Of a stretch of DNA of 64,000 bases, positions 35,284-43,779 are shown piece by piece. The notes under the pieces are model-generated. The model had not been told where the DNA came from and made no database searches. It saw only the letters and a program-made list of their open reading frames with translations. Each line of letters starts with the position of its first letter. Position 1 is the first letter of the stretch. The position numbers and the translations under genes are program-made. The DNA is from Bacillota bacterium (GTDB lineage Bacteria > Bacillota > Clostridia > Acetivibrionales > DSM-1351), in the NCBI GenBank assembly GCA_023398105.1, contig JAEWST010000027.1:46535-110534 (forward strand), read 5' to 3'.

Positions 35284-36615
35284 TCAGTCATTTTCCTTCA
35301 TATAATTCTGATATTTTAACTTCTCACCTATTTCCCAAGGCCTATATTCATTTGCAAAGTCAACCCTTGACTTATATGTGGGGTGATCGTAAGTCCAGAG
35401 CATGTATATATATCCTGGCTCAGGCATTGACAAGCTCTGTTGGTGCAGCTTAACAGTTGCTGTAGCCGTCGCAAAATTATTTTGGGTAAGCTCAAGCTCA
35501 AATCTGTCTGCCTCAAGCTCAATGCTTCTTGAATATGCATTTGAAATTGGAGCTGTAAGAAATAACATGAGATTTATTGCAATTATTATTAAGGGAAAGG
35601 CTGCAACATCTGAAAGCCTGTAAAATCCATACTTTCCTTTTGATTTTTCCAAAAACCAATTGCTTATCCTATATACCAAATATAATATTAGAATACCTCC
35701 AAGACCTCCAAAAAATATGGACTTCCATATATGTCCCATTAAATAGTGTCCCATTTCATGGGCTACAATTCCAAGAATCTCATCCACATTTAAATAATTA
35801 ATGGTTGTATCCCAAAGCACAATTCTCTTAGTATTAAATACTCCTGTCATATATGCATTCATTTGATTTGTTTCTTTGCTCTTATCAACCTGAAGCACCT
35901 GACAATTTTCTATATAGGTCTTACTTAGCAATTCATCAATTTTGACTGACAATTCTCTATCTTCTATTTGTTTATATTCGTTAAAAATCGGAGCAATTAC
36001 TATAGGCTGTAAATAAGACATAAAGAACATATATGGTATTGAAACAAGTGCAAGGTAGAGCCACCAGCGTTTAGGAAATTTCTTGATTATCAAAAAAGGA
36101 ATCCATATAATTGCAGCTAAAATCACAGTATTTACTGTAAAGCTTTTAACAGTTTCAATAAGCCACTGTACAAAGGTTTGATTTGACAAACCGTACTGCT
36201 GCATTCTAACAAATCCCGTGTAGAAATCCAATGGCAGATATATTAGCATTTCAATTACTGAATACACTAGAAAATATAAAATTATTATAAAAGTCCAGCG
36301 TTTTGCCTTTCTTCTTGCCCAATTTCTGATACTTGCCGAGAGCTTAGAAAACAGAAAAAAGGCAGGCGTTGCAAAGCCAAGAAATAATCGGATTAACCAA
36401 GTTGTTACCTTACTCCTCTGAAAATCAAAAGCATCCTGAGACGGCATTGCTACAGATACTGTATTTGGCACTGCTACGTGCGGCTTCTCAGGATATGTAT
36501 TTAGTATTTGTCTATAGTTTGTAATTTCCGAAATTACTATTAAGCATGTAAATATTATAAAGACAACCAAAAATATAAGTATAGCTTTGCGTATTTCTTT
36601 ATTCAACTCCCTCAT
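35284..36615 (-). CDS. Membrane M48 family metallopeptidase (Ste24/CAAX-protease type)
   Basis: The protein has 443 aa. The N-terminal part has the membrane helices of the M48 CAAX-protease N-domain (IRKAILIFLVVFIIFTCLIV and four or more later). The zinc site is IVAHEMGHYLMGH (near residue 287) with the third ligand in YSRSIELEADRFELEL. Members clip membrane proteins or lipopeptides; in bacteria without prenylated proteins the substrates are mostly unknown. The first ATG touches its GGAGG site, so the TTG three codons later (36604-36606) may be the true start. The gene is monocistronic or with the small gene downstream. Confidence 0.9.
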   Translation of the reverse strand: MRELNKEIRKAILIFLVVFIIFTCLIVISEITNYRQILNTYPEKPHVAVPNTVSVAMPSQDAFDFQRSKVTTWLIRLFLGFATPAFFLFSKLSASIRNWARRKAKRWTFIIILYFLVYSVIEMLIYLPLDFYTGFVRMQQYGLSNQTFVQWLIETVKSFTVNTVILAAIIWIPFLIIKKFPKRWWLYLALVSIPYMFFMSYLQPIVIAPIFNEYKQIEDRELSVKIDELLSKTYIENCQVLQVDKSKETNQMNAYMTGVFNTKRIVLWDTTINYLNVDEILGIVAHEMGHYLMGHIWKSIFFGGLGGILILYLVYRISNWFLEKSKGKYGFYRLSDVAAFPLIIIAINLMLFLTAPISNAYSRSIELEADRFELELTQNNFATATATVKLHQQSLSMPEPGYIYMLWTYDHPTYKSRVDFANEYRPWEIGEKLKYQNYMKEND

Positions 36616-36722
36616 CCTCCATACGGGTAAATATGCACCCTAAATTCAATTTGGATAGTACATCCTTATCCAATAACTTATCCATTTCTTAATTATATGA
36701 TAGCATAAGGTCATTTAATGAA

Positions 36723-37853
36723 TTAATACTCCTTTCCCATAGCAAATACCTTGACAATATTTAAATCCCTGTCACAAACAACGCAGTCTGCATCCTTTCC
36801 AACTTCAAGGCTACCCTTTTTGTTAAATATATTCAAAACTTCAGCAGAATTTTTAGTTATTATAGAAATAGCCTTTTCAATTGGAACTCCCAATTGTTTT
36901 ATTGCAACTTTGATTTCGTCAAACAATATTTCTGTGCTAACTGTTTCAGAAGCTATCACATTGCCTTTATCATCAAAAACAGGAACACTTCCATAGGCAT
37001 CTGAACTCATTGTTACTCTGCTGGTATCTATACCAACATCAATGAGCTGCTTAATGGCATCATAAGTAGCAATACAGTCATTATCCTTTTCATTTGGTAT
37101 AAAACCAGCTGTAAGATCAATAAAGCCTCCTTCCTTCAAATAAAGAATGGCTTTTTCAAACAGCTTGTGTGTTCTATTCATATGTGTTGGAAGAAATTGC
37201 TTTTTAGGAATATGAGTTTCTCTTATTAATCTGAACAAATAATCTGTTGCCTTCTCATCTATTCCCATATGAAAATGAACAAGTCCAGCCTTTCCCGAAA
37301 TCAACGCACCGTTTCTTGTTTGTGCTGCAATTCTGCTTATTTCATCAAAGGTGGGTTCAAAAGATCTACTGTCTCCTAAGCAGATTTCACCCACTCCGAT
37401 AACTTTATCAACAAAAACCATATCACTTTGAACACTTCCTGTTAATGTAACAATTGGCACTTGGTAAGAACCAGTATATATATAAGTAAATAACCCTTGT
37501 GTCTCCAGTTGTTTTGCCTTTGCATACAAGCTTGCAATATTTCTTGTTACAGCATCTGCACCAAGTATACCGACAACTGTAGTAATTCCATTTCGAAGTA
37601 TATCCTTGCCCTCAGCAGAAGCTGTTCTAGTAATATATCCTCCCTCTCCTCCACCACCTGCTATATGAACATGTAAATCAATAAATCCCGGAAAAACAAT
37701 GTAGTTACTGCAATCAATGACCTTCACAGCTTTTAATGCAGACACATCTATAGTATCCTCAATTAATGCTATCTTATCAAAACAAAACAGTATATCCTTT
37801 TTGCCAAGATAATCAGGTGAATATGCAGTTGCACTCTTTAATAGTGTGAACAT
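36723..37853 (-). CDS. iadA: Isoaspartyl dipeptidase (beta-aspartyl peptidase)
   Basis: The protein has 376 aa from the ATG at 37851-37853, which has GGAGG 8 nt upstream; an upstream ATG adds residues with no site. It is an amidohydrolase with metal ligands in GFIDLHVHIAGGG, LVHFHMG, PTHMNR and the catalytic Asp in SSDAYGS. At the strand where E. coli IadA has its carbamylated Lys (VIGVK), this protein reads VIGVGEICLGDSRS, so a Glu appears to bridge the metals. It cleaves beta-Asp-X dipeptides from damaged proteins. It follows the amino-acid ABC transporter genes by 54 bp and is probably in their operon. Confidence 0.92.
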   Translation of the reverse strand: MFTLLKSATAYSPDYLGKKDILFCFDKIALIEDTIDVSALKAVKVIDCSNYIVFPGFIDLHVHIAGGGGEGGYITRTASAEGKDILRNGITTVVGILGADAVTRNIASLYAKAKQLETQGLFTYIYTGSYQVPIVTLTGSVQSDMVFVDKVIGVGEICLGDSRSFEPTFDEISRIAAQTRNGALISGKAGLVHFHMGIDEKATDYLFRLIRETHIPKKQFLPTHMNRTHKLFEKAILYLKEGGFIDLTAGFIPNEKDNDCIATYDAIKQLIDVGIDTSRVTMSSDAYGSVPVFDDKGNVIASETVSTEILFDEIKVAIKQLGVPIEKAISIITKNSAEVLNIFNKKGSLEVGKDADCVVCDRDLNIVKVFAMGKEY

Positions 37854-37907
37854 CGTTTTTTCCTCCGTTGAAAACTGAGCAAGCAAATTTAAAATAATTT
37901 ATGCCCC

Positions 37908-38630
37908 TTATAGCACCTTGCTCAAAAATTCCTTTGTTCTTTCATTTTTAGGATTTGTAAAAATTTCTTTAGGTGTTCCCTCTTCCTTTATCATTCCCTC
38001 ATCCATAAACAACACTCTTGTAGCAACTTCCTTAGCGAAACCCATTTCATGAGTAACCACAACCATTGTCATTCCTTCTGCAGCCAATTCCTTCATTACC
38101 TCAAGCACCTCTCCTACCATTTCGGGATCTAGTGCAGATGTAGGTTCATCGAACAACATAACATCAGGCGACATTGCAAGGGCACGCACAATTGCTATAC
38201 GCTGCTTTTGCCCTCCTGATAGTTGTACTGGATAATTATTTGCTTTATCTTCAAGTCCTATACGTTTTAAAAGCAATTTCGCTTCTTCTTCTGCTTTGTC
38301 TTTTGGAATATTTTTTAGCTTAATTGGCCCTAGAGTAATATTTTCTATAATTGAAAGGTGTGGAAAAAGATTAAAATTTTGAAAAACCATCCCCATCTTT
38401 TGTCTCTGCTTGTTGATATTGTTACTTTTATCTGTAATGTCTGCTTCTTCAAAAATGACTTTACCATCAGTAGGGTACTCCAATAAATTTAGACATCTAA
38501 GGAAGGTACTTTTTCCAGATCCACTAGGTCCAATGACAACAACAACCTCACCCTTTAGAATGGATACATCAATTCCTCTAAGAACATGAAGTTTTCCGAA
38601 TTTTTTGTGTAAATTAACAACCTCAATCAC
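37908..38630 (-). CDS. Polar amino-acid ABC transporter, ATP-binding protein
   Basis: The protein has 240 aa. Walker A is GPSGSGKSTFLRCLN, the Q-loop MVFQNFNLFPHL, the signature LSGGQKQRIAIVRAL, Walker B VMLFDEPTSALDPEMVGEVL and the switch His in VVTHEMGFA. This set is typical of GlnQ/HisP/ArtP-like ATPases. The start is GTG (38628-38630) behind an AGGAGG site, overlapping the permease stop by 8 nt, so it is translationally coupled. The substrate is set by the binding protein at 39604. Confidence 0.96.
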   Translation of the reverse strand: MIEVVNLHKKFGKLHVLRGIDVSILKGEVVVVIGPSGSGKSTFLRCLNLLEYPTDGKVIFEEADITDKSNNINKQRQKMGMVFQNFNLFPHLSIIENITLGPIKLKNIPKDKAEEEAKLLLKRIGLEDKANNYPVQLSGGQKQRIAIVRALAMSPDVMLFDEPTSALDPEMVGEVLEVMKELAAEGMTMVVVTHEMGFAKEVATRVLFMDEGMIKEEGTPKEIFTNPKNERTKEFLSKVL

Positions 38631-39288
38631 TAGCTCTCATCCTCCTCTCAGCAAAACCCAGCACTCTAGTCAATGTAAATGTAAGTATAAAATAAATGAT
38701 AGCAACTACTATTAAAGGTTCAAACGGCTTATAAATTGCTGCCTTTACAATATCTGCACTTCTCATTAACTCTACAATACCTATAACTGAAAGAACAGAG
38801 GATTCCTTTATTACAACTACAAACTCATTTCCTAATGCAGGCAATATATTTCTAACAGCCTGAGGCAATATAATATATCTCATGGACTGAGTGCTGTTAA
38901 ATCCAATTGAGCGAGCAGCTTCCATCTGCCCTTTGTCTACAGCCTGAATCCCTGCTCTGATAATTTCTGCCACATATGCTCCACTATTAATCGCCATAGC
39001 AATTACGCCAGGTATGAATCTATTCATCTCAATTCCAAACAAAAGAAACTTAGGGAATGAAACACTGAAATATACTATTGAAATCTGAACTAAAAGAGGG
39101 GTCCCTCTTATAAATTCTATATATGCCGATGCAATAATTTTAGATAAACGATTTTTTGAAATCTTCATTAGTGCTAAAATAGTTCCTATTATTACACCTA
39201 AAAGTACAGTTAAAATGGCAATCACAATAGTACTTATTGTACCGTTAATAAAATATTGCGAATAATCTTTTACAAAACCAAAATCCAA
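38623..39288 (-). CDS. Polar amino-acid ABC transporter, permease
   Basis: The protein has 221 aa with five membrane segments typical of the HisM/GlnP-type permease. The coupling-helix EAA motif is KGQMEAARSIGFNSTQSMRYIILPQAVRNILPALGNEF-like, seen around residues 125-165, and IEFIRGTPLLVQI is the other family landmark. The start is TTG (39286-39288) after GGGGG with good spacing. One permease gene is present, so a homodimer is expected. A family B repeat separates it from the binding-protein gene. Confidence 0.94.
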   Translation of the reverse strand: MDFGFVKDYSQYFINGTISTIVIAILTVLLGVIIGTILALMKISKNRLSKIIASAYIEFIRGTPLLVQISIVYFSVSFPKFLLFGIEMNRFIPGVIAMAINSGAYVAEIIRAGIQAVDKGQMEAARSIGFNSTQSMRYIILPQAVRNILPALGNEFVVVIKESSVLSVIGIVELMRSADIVKAAIYKPFEPLIVVAIIYFILTFTLTRVLGFAERRMRASD

Positions 39289-39317
39289 ACTATTACCCCC
39301 TTACAAAAATTATTAAT

Positions 39318-39521
39318 TACTCAAGCTTCACAGTTGAATATACTTCTTAAAGCATAGTGATATCAGGTGTAGTAGCATTATTAGTGGATAGTTGGGGTGG
39401 AAATAATTGCATGATTTAGTTGTGTGAAAAAACTTGCTGTCACACTCAATGAACCATCAACAAAAAAACCATTAATAATTCTAACGCACCTATAGATTTT
39501 TTATGTATCAAGTTTGAGTTA
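39318..39521. repeat. Family B element inside the amino-acid transporter operon
   Basis: The ends are TACTCAAGCTTCA (39318-39330) and ATCAAGTTTGAGTTA (about 39508-39522). Inside, GCATTATTAGTGG near the left pairs in part with CCATTAATAAT on the right (near 39468-39480), and AAATAATTGCATGA is shared with the element at 21146. It fills most of the 315-bp gap between the binding-protein and permease genes. Confidence 0.75.
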
Positions 39522-39603
39522 GTTCTTAAAATGTTTTGAAATCCTGTTTTTTACATAAATTTGGACTGCCTCAAACGAAACAGCCCCAAAGTATAAAAAC
39601 AAC

Positions 39604-40404
39604 CTATTTAGTCACATTCTTATCATTTGCTTCTTGCACAAACTTATCAATAGCTCCCTCTTCCAAAAGTCTATCCAACGATTTATTTATAAGAGCTACT
39701 AAATCAGAGTTTCCTTTCCTAACTGCAATTGCCGATCCACCTGATTCTTCTTCAACAGTAATTTCTGACAAAGCTAAATCATTATTGTTTTTAATATATC
39801 CATTAGCAACTGGAAGCTCAACTACTAATGCATCTATCTTATTATTTTTTAGTTCCATAACTAAATCAGGTATTTTGCCTAATGAAACAAGCGTAGAGTT
39901 TTCCATTTGCTTCTTAGCTATTGATTCTTGAGTTGTACCTAGCTGTGCACCAACATTTTTTCCTTTTAGATCCTCAATAGTTTTAATTTTGTCTTTATCC
40001 TCAGCCCTAACTAAAACGCCCTGCTTTGCTTCATAATATATCTGTGAAAAGTCAACTGCTTTTCTTCTTTCCGCATCAGGGTTCATTCCTGCAATAACAA
40101 TATCTACCTTATTTGAATTAAGTGCAGCCAAAAGGCCATCAAATCCCATATCAACAATTTCAAGCTGTACACCAAGATCTTTTGAAATCTCATTTACTAT
40201 TGAAATATCAATTCCAATAATAGTATCCTTACCATCAACCATAGTATGATACTCATAAGGAGCATAATCTGCACTTGTTCCTACCGCCAGTTTACCGCTC
40301 TTTTCTATCCTTTCCATTGTTGGTGTATCTCCACAGCCCGCTAAAGATAAACCTATTGTTGCTACTATTGAAACACAAAGTAACCTTCTCAATATTCCTT
40401 TCAT
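39604..40404 (-). CDS. Amino-acid ABC transporter substrate-binding lipoprotein
   Basis: The protein has 266 aa with a lipoprotein signal peptide (lipobox LAGC, Cys at about residue 24). It is a family 3 solute-binding protein: GKLAVGTSADYAPYEY, IIGIDISIVNEISKDLG, DIVIAGMNPDAERRKAVDFSQIYY, LKGKNVGAQLGTTQ. The Asp-Ile-Ser at the GxDI position and the ERRK segment are the general amino-acid ligand pocket, but specificity cannot be read. Being in line with a permease, ATPase and isoaspartyl dipeptidase suggests uptake of an acidic amino acid or its peptides. This is an inference. GGAGG precedes the ATG. Confidence 0.93.
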   Translation of the reverse strand: MKGILRRLLCVSIVATIGLSLAGCGDTPTMERIEKSGKLAVGTSADYAPYEYHTMVDGKDTIIGIDISIVNEISKDLGVQLEIVDMGFDGLLAALNSNKVDIVIAGMNPDAERRKAVDFSQIYYEAKQGVLVRAEDKDKIKTIEDLKGKNVGAQLGTTQESIAKKQMENSTLVSLGKIPDLVMELKNNKIDALVVELPVANGYIKNNNDLALSEITVEEESGGSAIAVRKGNSDLVALINKSLDRLLEEGAIDKFVQEANDKNVTK

Positions 40405-40531
40405 TATTATCCTCCTATAAAAATATATATACCAATTATAATATTCAAAGCATTAAATTTCAAGTTTTTGCCTAAATACATTGAATTTATTTGTATTTTA
40501 TTGTCATATTTTAGTTTTTGTTATCATAATT

Positions 40532-40560
40532 ATTATTTGAATTAGTTTTTATACTGTCAA
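40532..40560 (-). promoter_or_regulatory. Candidate promoter of the amino-acid transporter/iadA operon
   Basis: On the minus strand TTGACA (40560-40555) and AATAAT (40537-40532) are 17 nt apart, 128 nt upstream of the ATG. Two more TTGACA boxes lie further up (near 40580 and 40645). The remainder of 40405-40800 is very AT-rich and holds no gene. Confidence 0.45.
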
Positions 40561-40800
40561 GAGCTGAATAGTAACTGTCAAATTATTTTTGATATTAATT
40601 CTATGCCAAATATTTACTATAAAGCATGATTGCATTGTCAAAGCAACCTATATATTATATATTATCTATTTACAGTATAACCTTGTTTACCTATTCTATT
40701 AAAATATAGTATTTTATTTAGACAACTAGTACTTTTTACCACACCTTGTGCGTATTATATATTTAGCATTTCAAATATATAATCAAGGATGGATAATACT

Positions 40801-41913
40801 ATGATACACAAATATTTTTGTATTGGAATTTTAGTAGCTTCTCTTCTTATTCAAAGTTCAACTGCTTTTAGTATAGAGAGTAGCATCTATCAAGAAAATC
40901 AACTTCTAAATTTAACGGAAATAGCTGTACAAGCAGAAACAAATGAACACCTTTCAATCCCAGAATACCCACTATCACAAGAGGAACTAATTTTTCTGCA
41001 GGAGCAACTCAGAAAGGAACAAGAGCAATTACTCAGCGAACAAGAGCAGCTTAACCTTGAGCAAGAACAACTGAAGAATGCTCAAGAACAATTAAAGATT
41101 GATCAAGAAGGGCTTAAGGCAGCTCAAATTGAGTTGAAAGACGCACAGGAAAAATTGAAAAAAGCTCAAGATGAATTTAAGAAAGCTCAGGAACAGCTTG
41201 ATATACAAAATAAACAAAACAAACTAAAAACAGAAATTACTAACAAAAACTACTTAAGCTATTTAAAAAATTTAGGTTATTATAAAAAAGTTTATAAAAA
41301 TGATGAAACATTGAATATCCGAAATACAATACTTCTTTTTCAAAGTAATCATAACATGACTGTCACTGGCACCTGGGACGATGCAACAAAGCAAATGCTA
41401 ATTAAAAGATTGGCAAGCCCAGCATTTACATATCTTGATTCTATAAAATCAGCTCCAACAAATGGCAGGTGGCTTGTTGTCAATAAAACTAAAAAAACTC
41501 TAACACTCTATGAAGGAAATAGTGTCATAAAGAAGTATGCTGTTGCTGTTGGAAATCCAGCCAGCCTCACCAAAAGTGGTAAATTTATGGTAACAATGAA
41601 AATCCAAAACCCTGATTGGGGCGGTGGAGGCTTTTCTAAACCCATTAAGGGTGGTGTTCCAGAAAACCCACTTGGCAGCCGTTGGCTTGGAATAAACAGA
41701 ACAGATGGCTCCTATGGAATTCATGGCACCAACTCCTTGTATTCTATCGGCAAATATATTTCTCATGGCTGTATAAGAATGCAGAATTACTGTGTTGAAG
41801 AGCTATTCCCTCTCGTACCTCTGAAAGCTAATGTTTGGGTTGGTACACAAAATGAGCTGAGCAAATGGGGCATCACACAAAATCCCTTTGAGATTCAAAG
41901 CAGTATAAAATAG
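40801..41913 (+). CDS. L,D-transpeptidase (YkuD) with long coiled coil
   Basis: The protein has 370 aa if it starts at the ATG at 40801; an ATG four codons earlier is too close to the AAGG site. A signal peptide (about residues 1-22) is followed by a heptad coiled coil from about 57 to 140 built of repeated EQEQL/AQEQL units. Then come a peptidoglycan-binding-like helical part (GYYKKVYKNDETLNIRNTILLFQ ... TGTWDDATKQML) and the YkuD catalytic domain with GIHGTN and the active-site SHGCIRMQN. It crosslinks peptidoglycan 3-3 or attaches proteins to the wall, outside the cell. It is monocistronic. Confidence 0.9.
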   Translation: MIHKYFCIGILVASLLIQSSTAFSIESSIYQENQLLNLTEIAVQAETNEHLSIPEYPLSQEELIFLQEQLRKEQEQLLSEQEQLNLEQEQLKNAQEQLKIDQEGLKAAQIELKDAQEKLKKAQDEFKKAQEQLDIQNKQNKLKTEITNKNYLSYLKNLGYYKKVYKNDETLNIRNTILLFQSNHNMTVTGTWDDATKQMLIKRLASPAFTYLDSIKSAPTNGRWLVVNKTKKTLTLYEGNSVIKKYAVAVGNPASLTKSGKFMVTMKIQNPDWGGGGFSKPIKGGVPENPLGSRWLGINRTDGSYGIHGTNSLYSIGKYISHGCIRMQNYCVEELFPLVPLKANVWVGTQNELSKWGITQNPFEIQSSIK

Positions 41914-41970
41914 CCATTGACAAAAACACGCTTAACTTTTTAATATAAATCTACAAAATAATATCTATAC

Positions 41971-42023
41971 CAACTTTCGTACAAATTCTATCGGTGTGGG
42001 AGAATTATCAAATGGGAAAGTTG
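41971..42023. repeat. Family B short palindrome
   Basis: CAACTTTC (41971-41978) and GAAAGTTG (42016-42023) are the ends of a 53-bp element containing TTCTATCGGTGTGGGAGAATTATCAA. This is a shortened version of the motif ATTGGTGCGGTAGAATTATTAATGG found in other family B copies. It follows the L,D-transpeptidase gene. Confidence 0.6.
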
Positions 42024-42081
42024 TTTAATTTTTAGCAATACTAGTATACTAATAAATCTTGCTTCCAAAATAATATCTATC

Positions 42082-42110
42082 TTGAATTTTAATTTTTGTT
42101 GTGATAAAAT
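42082..42110 (+). promoter_or_regulatory. Candidate sigma-A promoter for asd
   Basis: TTGAAT (42082-42087) and TAAAAT (42105-42110) are 17 nt apart. The transcript would have a leader of about 210 nt that includes the family B element at 42192-42252. No lysine riboswitch consensus was recognised in it. Confidence 0.5.
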
Positions 42111-42191
42111 ACACAGTAGAAATACATTTGTCACTGAATGACGGACACTTTTTTAACAGCATAGCTTTTTAGTTAAGATAACTAATACAAA

Positions 42192-42252
42192 TTACTCAAG
42201 CTTCGGACATAAGAAATCTATTGGTGCGGTAGAATTATGAATGGTTTGTTGC
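42192..42252. repeat. Family B half-element in the asd leader
   Basis: It reads ATTACTCAAGCTTCGGACAT, AAATCTATTGGTGCGGTAGA, ATTATGAATGGTTTGTTGCG in order. It is almost the same as 8694-8755. It creates an upstream ATG (42237) in frame with asd that should not be taken as the start. Confidence 0.7.
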
Positions 42253-42326
42253 GATTTAGAGATTGTATAAGTTTAACATATAATATATATAATTTTGCAA
42301 AGAATACTAGATTGGAGGAAATATAC

Positions 42327-43412
42327 ATGTCAAAATTAAAAGTTGGTATTATTGGTGGAACTGGAATGGTTGGTCAAAGATTTATTGCACTTCTTGAAAA
42401 TCATCCCTGGTTTGAGGTGGTTTCTATAGCTGCTAGCGGTAAATCTGCTGGTAAGACTTATGCTCAGTCTATAGAGGGCAGATGGAAAATGTCAACTCCT
42501 ATTCCTGAAGGAGTTAAGAACATTTTAGTCAAAAATGCAACTGAACAAGTAAAAGAAATCTGTGCTGAGGTTGATTTTGTTTTCTGTGCTGTTGATATGA
42601 AAAAAGATGAAATTAAAAAGCTTGAGGAAGAATATGCAAAAAATGAAACTCCTGTAGTTTCTAATAATTCAGCTCACAGATGGACTCCTGATGTTCCTAT
42701 GCTCATTCCAGAAATAAATGCAGAACACGTAAGTGTTATTGATGCTCAGAGAAAGAGACTGGGAACAAAAAATGGCTTTATTGCTGTTAAACCAAATTGT
42801 TCCATTCAGAGTTACGTTCCATTACTGGAGCCTTTGATGAAGTTTGGGATTAAAAATGTTGTAGCTTCTACTTACCAAGCAATTTCTGGTGCTGGTAAAA
42901 ACTTTACTGATTGGCCTGATATGTTGGATAATGTTATTCCGTATATAGGCGGAGAAGAGGAAAAAAGCGAGCAGGAGCCACTTAAAATTTGGGGTTCTAT
43001 TTCAAATGGCGAAATAGTCAAAGCAGCCGCTCCTCTAATCACAACTCAATGTATAAGAGTACCTGTATTAGATGGTCATCTTGCTACAGTATTTGTTTCC
43101 TTTGATAAAAAGCCATCAAAGGAAGATATTTTAGATCTCTGGAAGAATTATAAAGGAGAACCTCAAACTCTTGAACTACCAAGTGCTCCAAAACAATTTA
43201 TAACATATTTTGAAGAGGATAACAGACCTCAGACAAAACTTGACAGAGATATTGAAAATGGAATGGGTATTACAGCTGGAAGACTTCGTGAGGATAGCTT
43301 ATATGATTACAAGTTTGTAGGGCTATCACATAATACAGTTCGTGGTGCAGCAGGCGGTGCTGTTCTCATGGCTGAATATCTAAAAGCAAAAGGCTATATT
43401 CAAGCTAAGTAA
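42327..43412 (+). CDS. asd: Aspartate-semialdehyde dehydrogenase (archaeal/fungal-like type)
   Basis: The protein has 361 aa from the ATG at 42327, which has TTGGAGG 8 nt upstream. The longer in-frame start at 42237 lies in a repeat. KVGIIGGTGMVGQRFIALLE is the NADP-binding Rossmann motif, the catalytic Cys is in VKPNCSIQSYV (near residue 158) and TYQAISGAGKN is the substrate side. The pattern is of the branch found in archaea, fungi and many clostridia. It reduces aspartyl phosphate to the semialdehyde for lysine, threonine and methionine. The gene stands alone without dapA or lysC. Confidence 0.96.
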   Translation: MSKLKVGIIGGTGMVGQRFIALLENHPWFEVVSIAASGKSAGKTYAQSIEGRWKMSTPIPEGVKNILVKNATEQVKEICAEVDFVFCAVDMKKDEIKKLEEEYAKNETPVVSNNSAHRWTPDVPMLIPEINAEHVSVIDAQRKRLGTKNGFIAVKPNCSIQSYVPLLEPLMKFGIKNVVASTYQAISGAGKNFTDWPDMLDNVIPYIGGEEEKSEQEPLKIWGSISNGEIVKAAAPLITTQCIRVPVLDGHLATVFVSFDKKPSKEDILDLWKNYKGEPQTLELPSAPKQFITYFEEDNRPQTKLDRDIENGMGITAGRLREDSLYDYKFVGLSHNTVRGAAGGAVLMAEYLKAKGYIQAK

Positions 43413-43458
43413 TTAATATAAATTAAATAGTGTTAATATTTTGTCAGCTTCTGCCGAT

Positions 43459-43494
43459 AAAAAAGCTAGGTGTAATAACCTAGCTTTTTATTAT
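43459..43494 (+). terminator. Terminator of asd
   Basis: AAAAAAGCTAGGT and ACCTAGCTTTTT form a perfect stem with a 6-nt loop followed by TTTTTATTATA. It is 47 nt after the asd stop. The remaining 43495-43779 shows no gene; GAGGGTGTTCAAA near 43629 is an end-like motif resembling that of element D, without a partner. Confidence 0.9.
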
Positions 43495-43779
43495 ATAGGC
43501 ATTTATTAGTTTAAGAGTTTTACAAAAGCATTCATATTTTTTAGAATAGAATGTGTTTATAAAATCCAAAACGAGTAAATTTCTATATCCCAGAAATGTA
43601 AAATGGAGTTCCCAGTTTATTAAGAGGGTGTTCAAATGTTGGTATAGAGGCGTTTGACCCTGAATTACGATTTCTAAGCTTCCTATTGGGTAAATAACTC
43701 TGTTAAGAAGCCAAGAACTCTGTGTATATAACTATTTTACATACTTTTCGTTATAATTCTGAAACAAAGGAGAAAAGAC

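Noticed and set aside
42237..42326. Longer N-terminus of asd from an ATG at 42237
   Set aside because: These 30 codons lie mostly in a family B repeat, lack a ribosome binding site and are foreign to the family; the ATG at 42327 has TTGGAGG and begins the Rossmann motif at once.
41914..42326. Lysine riboswitch or T-box upstream of asd
   Set aside because: Neither the T-box TGGNACCGCG motif nor the conserved core of a lysine riboswitch was seen; the leader consists mainly of family B repeat DNA.
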